Shown piece by piece: positions 1 to 7,921 of a stretch of 64,000 nucleotides of DNA. Position 1 is the first letter of the stretch. Every line of letters begins with the position of its first letter. Position numbers and translations under genes: made by a program. This DNA is from Kitasatospora sp. A2-31 (GTDB lineage: Bacteria > Actinomycetota > Actinomycetes > Streptomycetales > Streptomycetaceae): positions 124,001 to 188,000 of the forward strand of contig NZ_JAKNTA010000011.1 in assembly GCF_022288725.1 (NCBI RefSeq), read 5' to 3'. The notes under the pieces were generated by a model, which saw only the letters and a program-made list of their open reading frames with translations, was not told the origin of the DNA and ran no database searches.

Positions 1-476
1 GGGGCGCAGAGCAGGGCGGACATCGCGTTGGAGCGGACGCTGTAGCCGACCGCGTAGGTGTCGTTCGTCTTCCCCTTCAGCTGCGGGTTGGCGGTGACGG
101 CGACGTCCGGCACCGGCGCGGTGTCGTGGATCATCGCGTTGGCGAACGGCAGCCGGACGCTGTTGATGCCGAGGCGGTGGAATCCGGTCAGGATGTCGGC
201 GATCGGCGCCCGGTCCAGGCCGAGCGGCAGGTTGTGGGAGACCTGGCCGGCCTGGTTGTTCGCGTCGACGATGTACCGCCCGCGGGTGCTGAGCGGGGCG
301 GTCCAGGAGGCGGCGAGCTGCGAGCCGGTGAGCGGTACCGGCGCAGCGACGGCGGCAGGCGCGGCGGCGGGTGTGGCAGGTGCGGCGGAGGCGGCGGTGC
401 CGGCTCCCGCGGTCATCGCGACGCACGCGGACAGGGCTGCCCCTGCCGCAAGTGCGCGGTGCACGAGCTTCTTCAT
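1..476 (-). CDS. Secreted glycoside hydrolase, GH5-like, partial (3' end outside window)
   Basis: Reading from 476 leftwards gives a signal peptide (MKKLVHRALAAGAALS, then an Ala-rich stretch), a Pro/Ala linker, and the start of a cellulase-like domain: STRGRYIVDAN, then SHNLPLGLDRAPIADIL and INSVRLPFANAMIHDT. These match the first beta strands of actinomycete GH5 enzymes, which cut beta-glucans outside the cell. The domain continues past base 1. Family members usually have about 30 more residues between the DAN and SHNLPLG segments, so a small internal deletion near base 255 is possible. The last visible residues (AVGYSVRSNAMSALLCAP) do not fit the family well. Start chosen at the first Met before the basic n-region. 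GH5 assignment is moderate; the exact substrate is not known. Confidence 0.6.
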   Translation of the reverse strand, partial: MKKLVHRALAAGAALSACVAMTAGAGTAASAAPATPAAAPAAVAAPVPLTGSQLAASWTAPLSTRGRYIVDANNQAGQVSHNLPLGLDRAPIADILTGFHRLGINSVRLPFANAMIHDTAPVPDVAVTANPQLKGKTNDTYAVGYSVRSNAMSALLCA

Positions 477-983
477 TCGTCATCCCGGTGGGTCAAGGCA
501 GGCGGCGGCGACCGTTCACCCCGCTGCCCGGTCCCGGGAATCGCGGCGACCCGCCGCGCCGACGGCGGGAGGTCGGGGAGCGCGAGGCCGGGGACGACCG
601 GGCGGTGAACCCGGGGCGGTCGCAGCGGTCGTGGCGAACGGGGCCGGGCCCCGTGCGGTCTGGATGGGGGCGGTGCTGAGCACGGACGCCAGGAACCGAA
701 CGGTCACCGGGGAGGAGTGCCGCGGTCATGGCAGGGCAGGACGCTACCATTCCTGACGACTGTTCACGGACAACTCCCGGAATCCGGAGTCCAGCCTTCC
801 GGCGAACGGTGCGAGGCGGAACGAAGCGGTCCGGGGCGGAACGAAGCGGTCCGGGCACCACGGCTTGGCCGAAGCCGTGGCAGCGGGCCCGGGACCGGGC
901 GTCACCGGCCGCGGGGCCCTCGCGGCGCAGCGGCGGGGGGCCGGGACTGGCCCGGCGAACGCCCGATGCGGCACAGTGGCCCC
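477..983. other. Divergent intergenic region with a 20-bp duplication
   Basis: About 500 bases lie between the GH5 gene (minus) and the TetR gene (plus), so promoters for both are expected here. No coding frame has family support. The one clear structure is an exact head-to-tail 20-bp repeat at 815-854. No consensus promoter was recognised. Confidence 0.5.
815..854. repeat. Exact 20-bp tandem duplication
   Basis: The unit GGCGGAACGAAGCGGTCCGG occurs at 815-834 and again at 835-854 with no difference. It sits 130 bp upstream of the TetR start, so it could be a doubled operator. It also fits the set of exact short tandem duplications seen elsewhere in the window. Confidence 0.8.
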
Positions 984-1661
984 ATGAGTGCGGACACGAG
1001 GAGTCACCAGACCGCCGAGCGGACCGGTCCGGGCCGCCGGCGCCCGGTGCAGCAGCGCAGCCAGGAGCGCTACGGCCGGATCCTCGACGCCTGTGCCGGC
1101 CTGCTCGACGAGGTCGGCGCCGGCGCGCTCACCACCAAGGAGGTCGCGCACCGCGCGCAGGTGCCCATCGGCACGCTCTACCAGTTCTTCGCCGGCAAGG
1201 AGGACCTGCTGGCCGCGCTGGCCGGCCGCAACCTCGATCTGTACCTCGGGCGCGTCGAGCAGCGGCTGCTGGTGGAGTCCCCGGCCGGCCCGGCCGGGTT
1301 CACCGACCTGGCGGTCGAGGAGTTCGTCGTCATGAAGCGGACGGTGCCCGGCTTCGGCCAGGTGGACTTCGGGCTGGCCGACGCGACCGTCCCCGCCGGC
1401 GTCCGGGACGACCAGCACCTGCTGGACACCGAGCTCGACAACAACACGGCCGTCGCGCTGCGCCTGCAGGCGCTCGGCGCCGAGCTGTTCGCCGCGGCCG
1501 ACCCTGCCGCGCTCACCCTCGGGCTGCGGGTGGCCCTGGAGGCGGCGGACGCCGTCCTCAAGCTGGCGTTCCGCAGCGACCCGCAGGGCGACCCGGCCCT
1601 GATCGCCGAGTGCAAACAGCTGATCCGCTGCTACCTCGCCGCGCAGTTCGGCCAGCGCTGA
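984..1661 (+). CDS. TetR/AcrR family transcriptional regulator
   Basis: The 225-residue protein has a classic TetR N-terminal helix-turn-helix at residues 25-75: QERYGRILDACAGLLDEVGAGALTTKEVAHRAQ in outline, then VPIGTLYQFFAGKEDLLAAL. The variable ligand-binding domain follows to the end. It likely represses a nearby or divergent gene and releases DNA on ligand binding. The ATG at 984 is preferred because the longer open frame upstream is low-complexity and out of character. The nearest divergent gene is the GH5 enzyme; the next plus-strand gene is DUF1918. The target and ligand cannot be told from sequence. Confidence 0.85.
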   Translation: MSADTRSHQTAERTGPGRRRPVQQRSQERYGRILDACAGLLDEVGAGALTTKEVAHRAQVPIGTLYQFFAGKEDLLAALAGRNLDLYLGRVEQRLLVESPAGPAGFTDLAVEEFVVMKRTVPGFGQVDFGLADATVPAGVRDDQHLLDTELDNNTAVALRLQALGAELFAAADPAALTLGLRVALEAADAVLKLAFRSDPQGDPALIAECKQLIRCYLAAQFGQR

Positions 1662-1917
1662 CGGCCGCCGGACCCACGGAGGCGCGGAAGCGAGGCCGGG
1701 AGCGGTCCGCCGGGCCTCCCCTCGCCGGGCCGGACACCCCCCCGCCGGGCCGGACACCGCGCGCACCCGCCCGGGAACGGGCGGTACGACCCGGCCCCGG
1801 CCGGAGCGCGACACGGCCGCGCACCGGCCCACCACGGCGTTGCGAGCCCGCCTCCGCCGCAGCACAGTGGAAGCAGAACGGCCGCCCGCGCGGCCACAGC
1901 TACCCGAGGAGCAGACC

Positions 1918-2112
1918 ATGCAGGCAGCGGTAGGTGACCAGCTCCACATCCACAGCAGGTCGGTAGGCATGGTCGACCAGAAGGGCGAGATCATCGAGGT
2001 GCGGGGCCAGGGGGGCGAGCCGCCGTACATGGTCCGCTTCGAGGACGGCCACGTGGGCCTGATCTACCCCGGGCCCGACTGCAACATCGAACGCCGCGAG
2101 GCGCTCCACTGA
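1918..2112 (+). CDS. DUF1918 domain-containing small protein
   Basis: A 64-residue protein, MQAAVGDQLHIHSRSVG then a GEIIEVRGQGGEPPYMVRF core and GHVGLIYPGPD. This is the full length of the actinobacterial DUF1918 family, a small beta-barrel-like protein of unknown role. The ATG at 1918 follows a GAGGAGCAG ribosome-binding stretch. A strong terminator (2123-2155) follows at once, so it is probably a single-gene transcript. Confidence 0.85.
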   Translation: MQAAVGDQLHIHSRSVGMVDQKGEIIEVRGQGGEPPYMVRFEDGHVGLIYPGPDCNIERREALH

Positions 2113-2122
2113 ACCAGGCCGC

Positions 2123-2155
2123 CACCACCCCGCGCCGCCGCGGCGCGGGGTGGTG
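2123..2155 (+). terminator. Hairpin terminator after DUF1918 gene
   Basis: Perfect 15-bp stem (2123-2137 with 2141-2155) around a 3-base loop, lying 10 bases after the DUF1918 stop and ending 5 bases before the dedA start. No T tract follows, which is usual for streptomycete terminators. Confidence 0.7.
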
Positions 2156-2160
2156 AGCCC

Positions 2161-2973
2161 GTGTCCGCGACCACCCCCGAACTGCCCGGCGCACTCGCCG
2201 GGCTCGCTCCCCTGCTCGACGAGTACGGCTATCCGGCGGTGGCGCTCTTCGTCCTGCTGGACAACTGCGGCATCCCCGCCCCCGGCCAGACCATCCTGGT
2301 GCTCGCCGCCGTCTACGCCGGCGCCGGGCACCTCAGTCTGGCCGCCGTCGTGGCGATCGCCTTCGCGGCCGCCGTCGTCGGCAACAGCCTCGGCTACCTG
2401 ATCGGCAGCACCGGGGGCCGTGCCTTCGTCCACCGTTGGGGGCGCTACGTGGCGCTCACGCCGGCCCGGATGGAGCGCGCCGACGGGTTCTTCGCCCGGC
2501 ACGGCGGGAAGGTGGTCACGGTGGCCCGCTTCGTGGACGGGCTGCGACAGACCAACGGGATCATCGCCGGGACCACCGAGATGCCGTGGCGGCGGTTCCA
2601 GCCGTTCAACGTGCTCGGCGCGGCGCTCTGGGTCGGCGTCTGGTCGGCCTTCGGCTACCTGGCCGGCACCAACATCGGCACCATCTACCGGACGGCTATC
2701 CGCTACCAGCTCTGGCTGCTGTTCGGCCTGCTCGCGGTCTGCGCGCTGCTCGCCGTCCGGGCCTTGGTGCGCCGTCGGCGCGGCGGCCGGCGGCGCGGCG
2801 AGCAGGAACGCAGGGGGCCGGAGCAGGGGCGGCCGGACGCGCCCGAGCCGTCCGGCACCCGGGCGCCGGCGGAACCACCTGAGCCGTCTGAGCCCCCTGA
2901 GCCGTCTGAGCGCCCTGAGCCGCCTGAACCACCGGAGCGGCGCGGGCCACGGACCCCGGGGGACCAGCCCTAG
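2161..2973 (+). CDS. DedA family membrane protein with Pro/Glu-rich tail
   Basis: The 270-residue protein belongs to the DedA/VTT family of integral membrane proteins thought to move lipids across the membrane. Features: the N-terminal LDNCGIPAPGQTIL re-entrant segment, GNSLGYLIGSTGGRAF, and the family motif FFARHGGKVVTVARFVDGLRQ near residues 110-130, with about five hydrophobic segments. The last 60 residues are an unusual hydrophilic tail with repeated EPSEPPEP units, coded by near-identical 15-bp repeats. The GTG start at 2161 is just after a terminator hairpin; an earlier start would lie inside the hairpin. Confidence 0.88.
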   Translation: MSATTPELPGALAGLAPLLDEYGYPAVALFVLLDNCGIPAPGQTILVLAAVYAGAGHLSLAAVVAIAFAAAVVGNSLGYLIGSTGGRAFVHRWGRYVALTPARMERADGFFARHGGKVVTVARFVDGLRQTNGIIAGTTEMPWRRFQPFNVLGAALWVGVWSAFGYLAGTNIGTIYRTAIRYQLWLLFGLLAVCALLAVRALVRRRRGGRRRGEQERRGPEQGRPDAPEPSGTRAPAEPPEPSEPPEPSERPEPPEPPERRGPRTPGDQP

Positions 2974-3033
2974 CGGAACCGGCCGCCGCGTCCCCTGCGG
3001 CTCCCGGCCGTTCCCCACCCGCCCGCCGTCCTG

Positions 3034-3777
3034 CTACCGGAGCGGGAACACCTCGAAGGGAACGGCGAAGCGGGTGCCGAGCCGGGTACCCGCCGAGCGG
3101 CCGAAACCCTCCAGGAACTCCCGCGGTTCGGCCATCGCGCCGCCGAGTCCCGCCAGGTACGCCTTGTGCTCGGCCAGCGAGGCGACGCCCAGGTCGAAGT
3201 GGTCGGTGGTGTCCACGGCGTGCCGCGCCTCCGGCGAGGCGACCGCCCAGACCTGCCGCACGCCGTTCCAGGGCTCCAGCCCCTCGGCCGTGAGCTCGCG
3301 GAACACCCAACGGTTGCCCGCGTCCCGCACGCCGTCGAGGGTGGCCCGGCCGACGGCGATGTGGTCGGCCTGGTTGAGGAGGACGCCACCGTAGGTCTCG
3401 CGGAAGTTGCTGGTGATGACGATCTCCGGGCGGTGGCGGCGGACCGCCCGGGCGATGTCGCGGCGCAGCGGCAACCCGTACTCCAGTACGCCGTCCGGGT
3501 GACCGAGGAACTCGACCGTGTCGACGCCGACGACGGCGGCGGAGGCGATCTGCTCGGCCTCGCGCAGCGGGCCGCACTCCTGCGGGCTCAGCGAGTCGAT
3601 CCCCGCCTCACCGCTGGTGACCATCACGTAGACCACCTTCTTGCCCTGCGCCGTCCACCGGGCGACGGCGGCGGCCCCGCCGTACTCCATGTCGTCGGGG
3701 TGGGCGACGACGGCCAGGGCGGTCTGCCAGTCCTCGTCGACGGGCTCGAACGGCTCGGGCGCCTGCTGCTCGCTCAT
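3034..3777 (-). CDS. PIG-L (LmbE-like) family deacetylase
   Basis: A 247-residue protein with the metal-binding motif AVVAHPDDMEYGG at residues 25-37 and further family marks (VTSGEAGID, LGHPDGVLEYG, ITSNFRETYGG, NQADHIAVG). PIG-L enzymes remove acetyl groups from N-acetylglucosamine-type sugars or other N-acyl compounds using zinc held by the HPDD and a later His. In actinomycetes they act in mycothiol synthesis, mycothiol conjugate cleavage or specialised metabolism. This copy stands alone, so its substrate is unclear. ATG start at 3777. Confidence 0.88.
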   Translation of the reverse strand: MSEQQAPEPFEPVDEDWQTALAVVAHPDDMEYGGAAAVARWTAQGKKVVYVMVTSGEAGIDSLSPQECGPLREAEQIASAAVVGVDTVEFLGHPDGVLEYGLPLRRDIARAVRRHRPEIVITSNFRETYGGVLLNQADHIAVGRATLDGVRDAGNRWVFRELTAEGLEPWNGVRQVWAVASPEARHAVDTTDHFDLGVASLAEHKAYLAGLGGAMAEPREFLEGFGRSAGTRLGTRFAVPFEVFPLR

Positions 3778-3805
3778 GGGTACTGCCTCTCCGTGGTGTA
3801 CGCGG

Positions 3806-3894
3806 TGCGGTCGTGCCTGGTGCGGTCGTACGTACTGCGGTCGTGCGTGGTGCGGTGCGGTCGTGCACCGCGGGTGACCACCGGTGCGGTCGTC
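3806..3894. repeat. Imperfect TGCGGTCGT repeats
   Basis: Five scattered copies of TGCGGTCGT or close variants occur just upstream of the deacetylase gene, in the divergent gap. They may be simple-sequence drift in GC-rich DNA. Confidence 0.5.
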
Positions 3895-4200
3895 CTACGG
3901 TCCTACCGCTGGCGACTCTAGAAGATCGCGGGGCCGGACGGGCAGCGGACGGGCCGTCAGTCTCCGTCCCGCTCAGGAACCCTGACCGCCGGAGCACAGA
4001 GCGATCGGGGTGCGGGCCGCATGCGCCGAGGGGTGGGGCCCGGGATCATGTTCGTGCCCGACGGGTCGGTTGGGGGCCGGGCAGGGCAGGGCAGGACACC
4101 TCCCGGGGGCGGATCGAACATCCGCGGGGAGATCGTGGGGGTCGGCACGTGGACTGGGAGAAGGACGGCAAGTCGGCGCGATCCGGCCCGACCGGTGCCG

Positions 4201-4284
4201 GGGAGGCCCGAAAGCCCGGGGAAGCCCGGAAGCCCGGGGAAGCCCGGAAGCCCGGGGAGGCCCGAAAGCCCGGGGAGGCCCGGA
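4201..4284. repeat. 18-bp tandem repeat, about 4.7 copies
   Basis: Units at 4201, 4219, 4237 and 4255 share the form GGGARGCCCGRAAGCCCG; a fifth, partial copy starts at 4273. The unit length is a multiple of three and the plus frame reads as repeats of E-A-R-K-P-G. It could be the start of the following protein if translation begins at the GTG at 4149. Confidence 0.8.
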
Positions 4285-4358
4285 GCAGCGTCCGCAGCAC
4301 CATTCGCGACAGCACCACGAACGGCGTGACCGTGCAGAGCAGGACGGCGACGGTCCAC

Positions 4359-5435
4359 ATGACCGCGCCGACCGCCGGTGCAGGTCGGCGGCTCTCCCGG
4401 CGCGGCGCCGTCGCGCTGGTCGTGACGTCCGCGTGCCTGGCGGCGCTCGCCGTCGTCGCGGCGCTGACCTCAGGCGATCCCCGACAGGGCGGCCGGAGCC
4501 AGGCGGGCCCGGCCCCGTCCACGGCCTCCGCCCCGACCTCCGAGCGTCCGGCCGCCGGCGGGGCGCCGTCCGGGCCGGGGGCCACGCCGCCGGCCCCGGA
4601 CGGGCCGCAGAACCCCCCGCCCGCCACCGGCACCTCGAACGGCATCGGTGGCGGCGACGGCGCCACCGGCGGGAGCGGCGGTGCCGGCGGTGCCGGCGGT
4701 GCCGCGGGAGGACCGGGCAGCGCCGGCGGCACGGGCGGCAGCGGCAACGGCGGCGGCACCGGCAGGTCCGGCGGCGGATCCGCCGGGGGCGCGACGGGCG
4801 GTTCCGGTGCGGCCGGCGCGGCCGGGGGTTCGGGCGGCGGCGCGGGAGGTGGCGCGGCAGTCGGCGGCGTGGGAGGCGGCGGCACCGGCGCGGTCAACGG
4901 CGGCACCGGGCCGGGCGGGGGCGGGACCCAGGTCGTCCCCCCGCCGGCGCAGCAGCCGGCCTGGACGTCCCCGCCGGCGCCCGCCACCGTGCGGCCGAGC
5001 ACCTCGGCGGCGACCCCGGTGGCCACGCCGACACAGCCCTCCACCGGGTGGACCGGGGGCTACCGGAGCGTCATCCCCCAGGGGAAGGCCGTCAACCTCG
5101 GCAACCCGAGCAGCCCGGCCGTGTCGGAGTGGGGCGCCACCGAGACGTTCGGCTGGTACGGCAAGGCCGACGACGGCAGCGAGATCGCCGGCTACAAGGA
5201 CGCGGCGGCCTTCCTCCCGAGCGACGCGCCCGCCACCCGGGACGCCTGCCTCGCCGTGGCCAACCGGTTCACCAGCGGCTACGCGCCGCACGGGTTCGCC
5301 CCCGGCGACCGGGTCTGCGTCTTCACCGCGAAGAACTCCAACGCCCTGATCACGGTGGTCGACAACACGGCGGTGGCCCGCCGGTCCGACGGACAGCTGA
5401 CCGTCGACGTCCTCTACGGGCCCGCCGGGCTCTGA
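4359..5435 (+). CDS. Membrane-anchored protein with Gly-rich linker, unknown function
   Basis: From the ATG at 4359 the protein has 358 residues. A single hydrophobic anchor (VALVVTSACLAALAVVAAL) lies near residues 18-36. A 200-residue outer linker rich in Gly, Ala, Ser, Thr and Pro follows. A compact C-terminal domain of about 120 residues holds YRSVIPQGKAVNLGNPSSP, SEWGATETFGWYG and two Cys (DACLAV and DRVCVF), perhaps a disulphide. I do not recognise the domain. The start is uncertain: GTGs at 4149, 4326 and 4332 are in frame, and the 4149 start would add the EARKPG repeats. The layout suggests an extracellular C-terminal domain held on a flexible stalk. Confidence 0.65.
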   Translation: MTAPTAGAGRRLSRRGAVALVVTSACLAALAVVAALTSGDPRQGGRSQAGPAPSTASAPTSERPAAGGAPSGPGATPPAPDGPQNPPPATGTSNGIGGGDGATGGSGGAGGAGGAAGGPGSAGGTGGSGNGGGTGRSGGGSAGGATGGSGAAGAAGGSGGGAGGGAAVGGVGGGGTGAVNGGTGPGGGGTQVVPPPAQQPAWTSPPAPATVRPSTSAATPVATPTQPSTGWTGGYRSVIPQGKAVNLGNPSSPAVSEWGATETFGWYGKADDGSEIAGYKDAAAFLPSDAPATRDACLAVANRFTSGYAPHGFAPGDRVCVFTAKNSNALITVVDNTAVARRSDGQLTVDVLYGPAGL

Positions 5436-5454
5436 GGCGCCCTAGCGTGGAACC

Positions 5455-6249
5455 GTGGCACGGAGCGCGCGGGCCGGTCGGCTCGCACCACCCAGTTGGC
5501 TCGCCGAGGGCCTGCGCCCCCACCCGGCGGCGATCCCCCGGGCCGCCGTCGCCCGGGCCTCGGTCGGCCTCGCGACCCCGCTGGCGGTGGGCATGGCCGC
5601 CGGGCGGCCCGAGTACGGCGCGCTGGCGTCCATGGGCGCGCTCTCCGCCGTCATCGGCGACACCGCGGACGCCTACCGGATGCGGCTGTTCAACATCGCC
5701 GTTCCGCAGCTGTTCGGCGCCCTGGGCGTCACCCTCGGCACGCTGGTCTTCCACCAGGGGTGGACGGCCGTCGCCGTGGTCACGGCCGTCGCCCTGGTCT
5801 CCGGCATGATCTCCTCGATCGGCGCCGTCGCCTCCGCCTCGGGGCTGCTGCTCCTGCTCAACGCCGTCGTCGGCGCCGGTCTCCCGATGCCGAGCCCCTG
5901 GTGGAAGCCGCCGCTGCTGCTCGCCCTCGGCGGCCTGGTCGTGCTGGCGCTCGCGCTGTTCGGCTGGCCGCTGCGCGGCGGCGTGCCGGAGCGGTCGGCG
6001 GTCGCCGGGACGTACCGGAGCGTCGCCGGGAGCTGGACGACCTCGCCGGCGCGCTGCGCACCGGGGAGGCCGTGCCGGGCGGGGCGGACGAAGGTTCCGG
6101 GCCGAACGGAGAAGGGCCGAACGGAGAAGGGCCGAGCGGGGAAGGAAGGTCGGACACCGCCGGCGGCCCGGGCGGGGAGGAGGGTGTGCTGGACCCGCTG
6201 CGGCGCGAGGTCCGGGCCGCCCGGGCGATCCCCCCCCGCCGGGGACTGA
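5455..6249 (+). pseudogene. FUSC family transporter, internally deleted
   Basis: The first 185 residues are a clean FUSC-like membrane protein N-terminus: LRPHPAAIPRAAVARASVGL, EYGALASMGALSAVIGDTADAYRMR, then several membrane segments and WPLRGGVPERSAVAGTYRSVA. Near 6020 the frame breaks. The +1 frame then reads ELDDLAGALRTGEAVPGG and later LDPLRREVRAARA, which looks like the far C-terminus of the same family. FUSC proteins are usually 600 or more residues, so about 400 are missing. The sequence GTCGCCGGGA occurs on both sides of the break. Three near-identical 15-bp repeats (6109-6150) code NGEGP units in the tail. Confidence 0.65.
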
Positions 6250-6298
6250 CCGTTCCGACCGCCGACCGCCGTACCCGCGCCCCCCCGGACCCGGACCC

Positions 6299-7717
6299 TC
6301 AGACCCCGGGCGCGTCGTCCTGGATCCGCCGCCAGGGCCGGTCCGCCTCGAGGGCGAAGGCCAGCTCCAGCAGCACCCGTTCCTGGCCGTGCGCCGCCGA
6401 GAGGTGGACGCCGACCGGCAGACCGTTGCCGGCCGCCTCACCCGGGAGCGCGATCCCCGGACCGCCGGTCACGTTGTTCACCGGCGTGAACGCCACGTAG
6501 CGCCGCAGCCGCTCCAGCAGCTCGTCGAAGGCGACGTTCGGGCTCAGGTGCCCGATCGGCGGAGGCGTGTGCGCGAGCACCGGCGAGAGGATCACGTCGT
6601 GATCGCGGAAGAGCCCCGCGTACGCCGCCTCGGCCCGGCGGAGCCGGCGCAGCACGCCGGGCACCCGGTGGAACTCGCGGTGGAAGGAACGCCGCAGGCC
6701 GGTGGTGAGGCCGTCCAGCCTCCCGGCCTGGAAGCCGGGGTCCAGCAGCAGCTTGCCGGTCGTGGCGATCAGGAACGCGATGTAGCCCCAGTACATGGTG
6801 AAGTCCCGGGAGAACTCCTCACCGAACGGAAGCGTCGCCGGGACGACCTCGTGCCCCATCGCCTCCAGCCGCTCCGCCGTCCGCTCGACCGCGCGGCGGG
6901 TCGGCTCGTCGCTGACCGCCAGCGGCGAGTCCACCACCAGCCCGATCCGCACCGGGCGGTCGCCCGGCCCCTCCACCAGGCCCAGCGGGGGCAGCGCCGG
7001 GTTGCGTCGGTAGCGCTCGGCCGCCGCGAAGAAGGCGGCGGTGTCGCGCACCGACCTGGTCAGCACGCCGTCGGTGACCAGGTCGATCGGCAGCCGCCGG
7101 CCCTGGTCGTTGGGCACCAGCCGGCCGCGGGTGGGCTTGAGCCCGACCAGCCCGCAGCAGGCGGCCGGGATCCGGATCGAGCCGCCGCCGTCGTTGGCGT
7201 GGGCGATCGGCACGACGCCGGCCGCCACCAGCGCCGCCGACCCGCCCGAGGACGCCCCGGGCGAGTGCGAGGTCCGCCACGGGTTGCGGACCGGCCGGGC
7301 CTCGGCGAACTCGGTCGAGGCGTTGAGGCCGAATTCCGGCAGCCGCGTCTTGCCCAGCACCGCCAGACCGGTGCCGAGGAACTGCTCGGCGAACCCGGCG
7401 GTGCGCCGGGCGGGCCTGGCACGGAACGCCGAACTGCCGTGCGTGGTCGGCATCCCGCGGAGGTCGACATTGTCCTTCAGGTAGCTGGGCACGCCGTACA
7501 GGGCGCCGCCGTCGCCGGCCGGGGCCGTCCGCGGGCCACCGCGGGCGGCGAAGGCGACCGGTGCCAGGGCGGCGTCGACCTGGGCGGCGCGCGCCGACGC
7601 GGCGGCCGCCAGCTCGGCCGGGCTGACCTCGCGCGCCTTCACCAGCGCCGCCAGCGCCACCGCGTCGTGCTCCCCCAGCGCGTCGTCCCCGAAAGCGTGG
7701 ACCCGCTCGTCCGCCAT
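6299..7717 (-). CDS. Amidase (amidase signature family)
   Basis: A 472-residue amidase of normal length that hydrolyses an amide to acid and ammonia. The Ser-cisSer-Lys triad is present: Lys in GVPSYLKDNVDL (about residue 83), and the Gly/Ser-rich signature SPGASSGGSAALVAAG with the nucleophile SIRIPAACCGLVGLKPTRG block after it. The C-terminal half has TPVNNVTGGPGIALPG, standard for the family. Substrate unknown. No operon partner; GH35 lies divergently upstream. Start is ATG at 7717. Confidence 0.88.
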   Translation of the reverse strand: MADERVHAFGDDALGEHDAVALAALVKAREVSPAELAAAASARAAQVDAALAPVAFAARGGPRTAPAGDGGALYGVPSYLKDNVDLRGMPTTHGSSAFRARPARRTAGFAEQFLGTGLAVLGKTRLPEFGLNASTEFAEARPVRNPWRTSHSPGASSGGSAALVAAGVVPIAHANDGGGSIRIPAACCGLVGLKPTRGRLVPNDQGRRLPIDLVTDGVLTRSVRDTAAFFAAAERYRRNPALPPLGLVEGPGDRPVRIGLVVDSPLAVSDEPTRRAVERTAERLEAMGHEVVPATLPFGEEFSRDFTMYWGYIAFLIATTGKLLLDPGFQAGRLDGLTTGLRRSFHREFHRVPGVLRRLRRAEAAYAGLFRDHDVILSPVLAHTPPPIGHLSPNVAFDELLERLRRYVAFTPVNNVTGGPGIALPGEAAGNGLPVGVHLSAAHGQERVLLELAFALEADRPWRRIQDDAPGV

Positions 7718-7921
7718 CCGACTTCCCCATCCCTACCGGCCGGTAATACCGCGCGAGCTCCGCAGTCTAGGCCCGGCCCCGGTCACGGGAACACCCCGCG
7801 GGGGTGACGGCGGTCGCCGCTCCGCGCGTACCGCGCCTTCGGCACGCCGAACCCAACTATCCTTCCCGGTAACCCGAAAACCGTGCTCCCCCTCGCCTCC
7901 CGCACCCGAAGGCCGGTCTTC

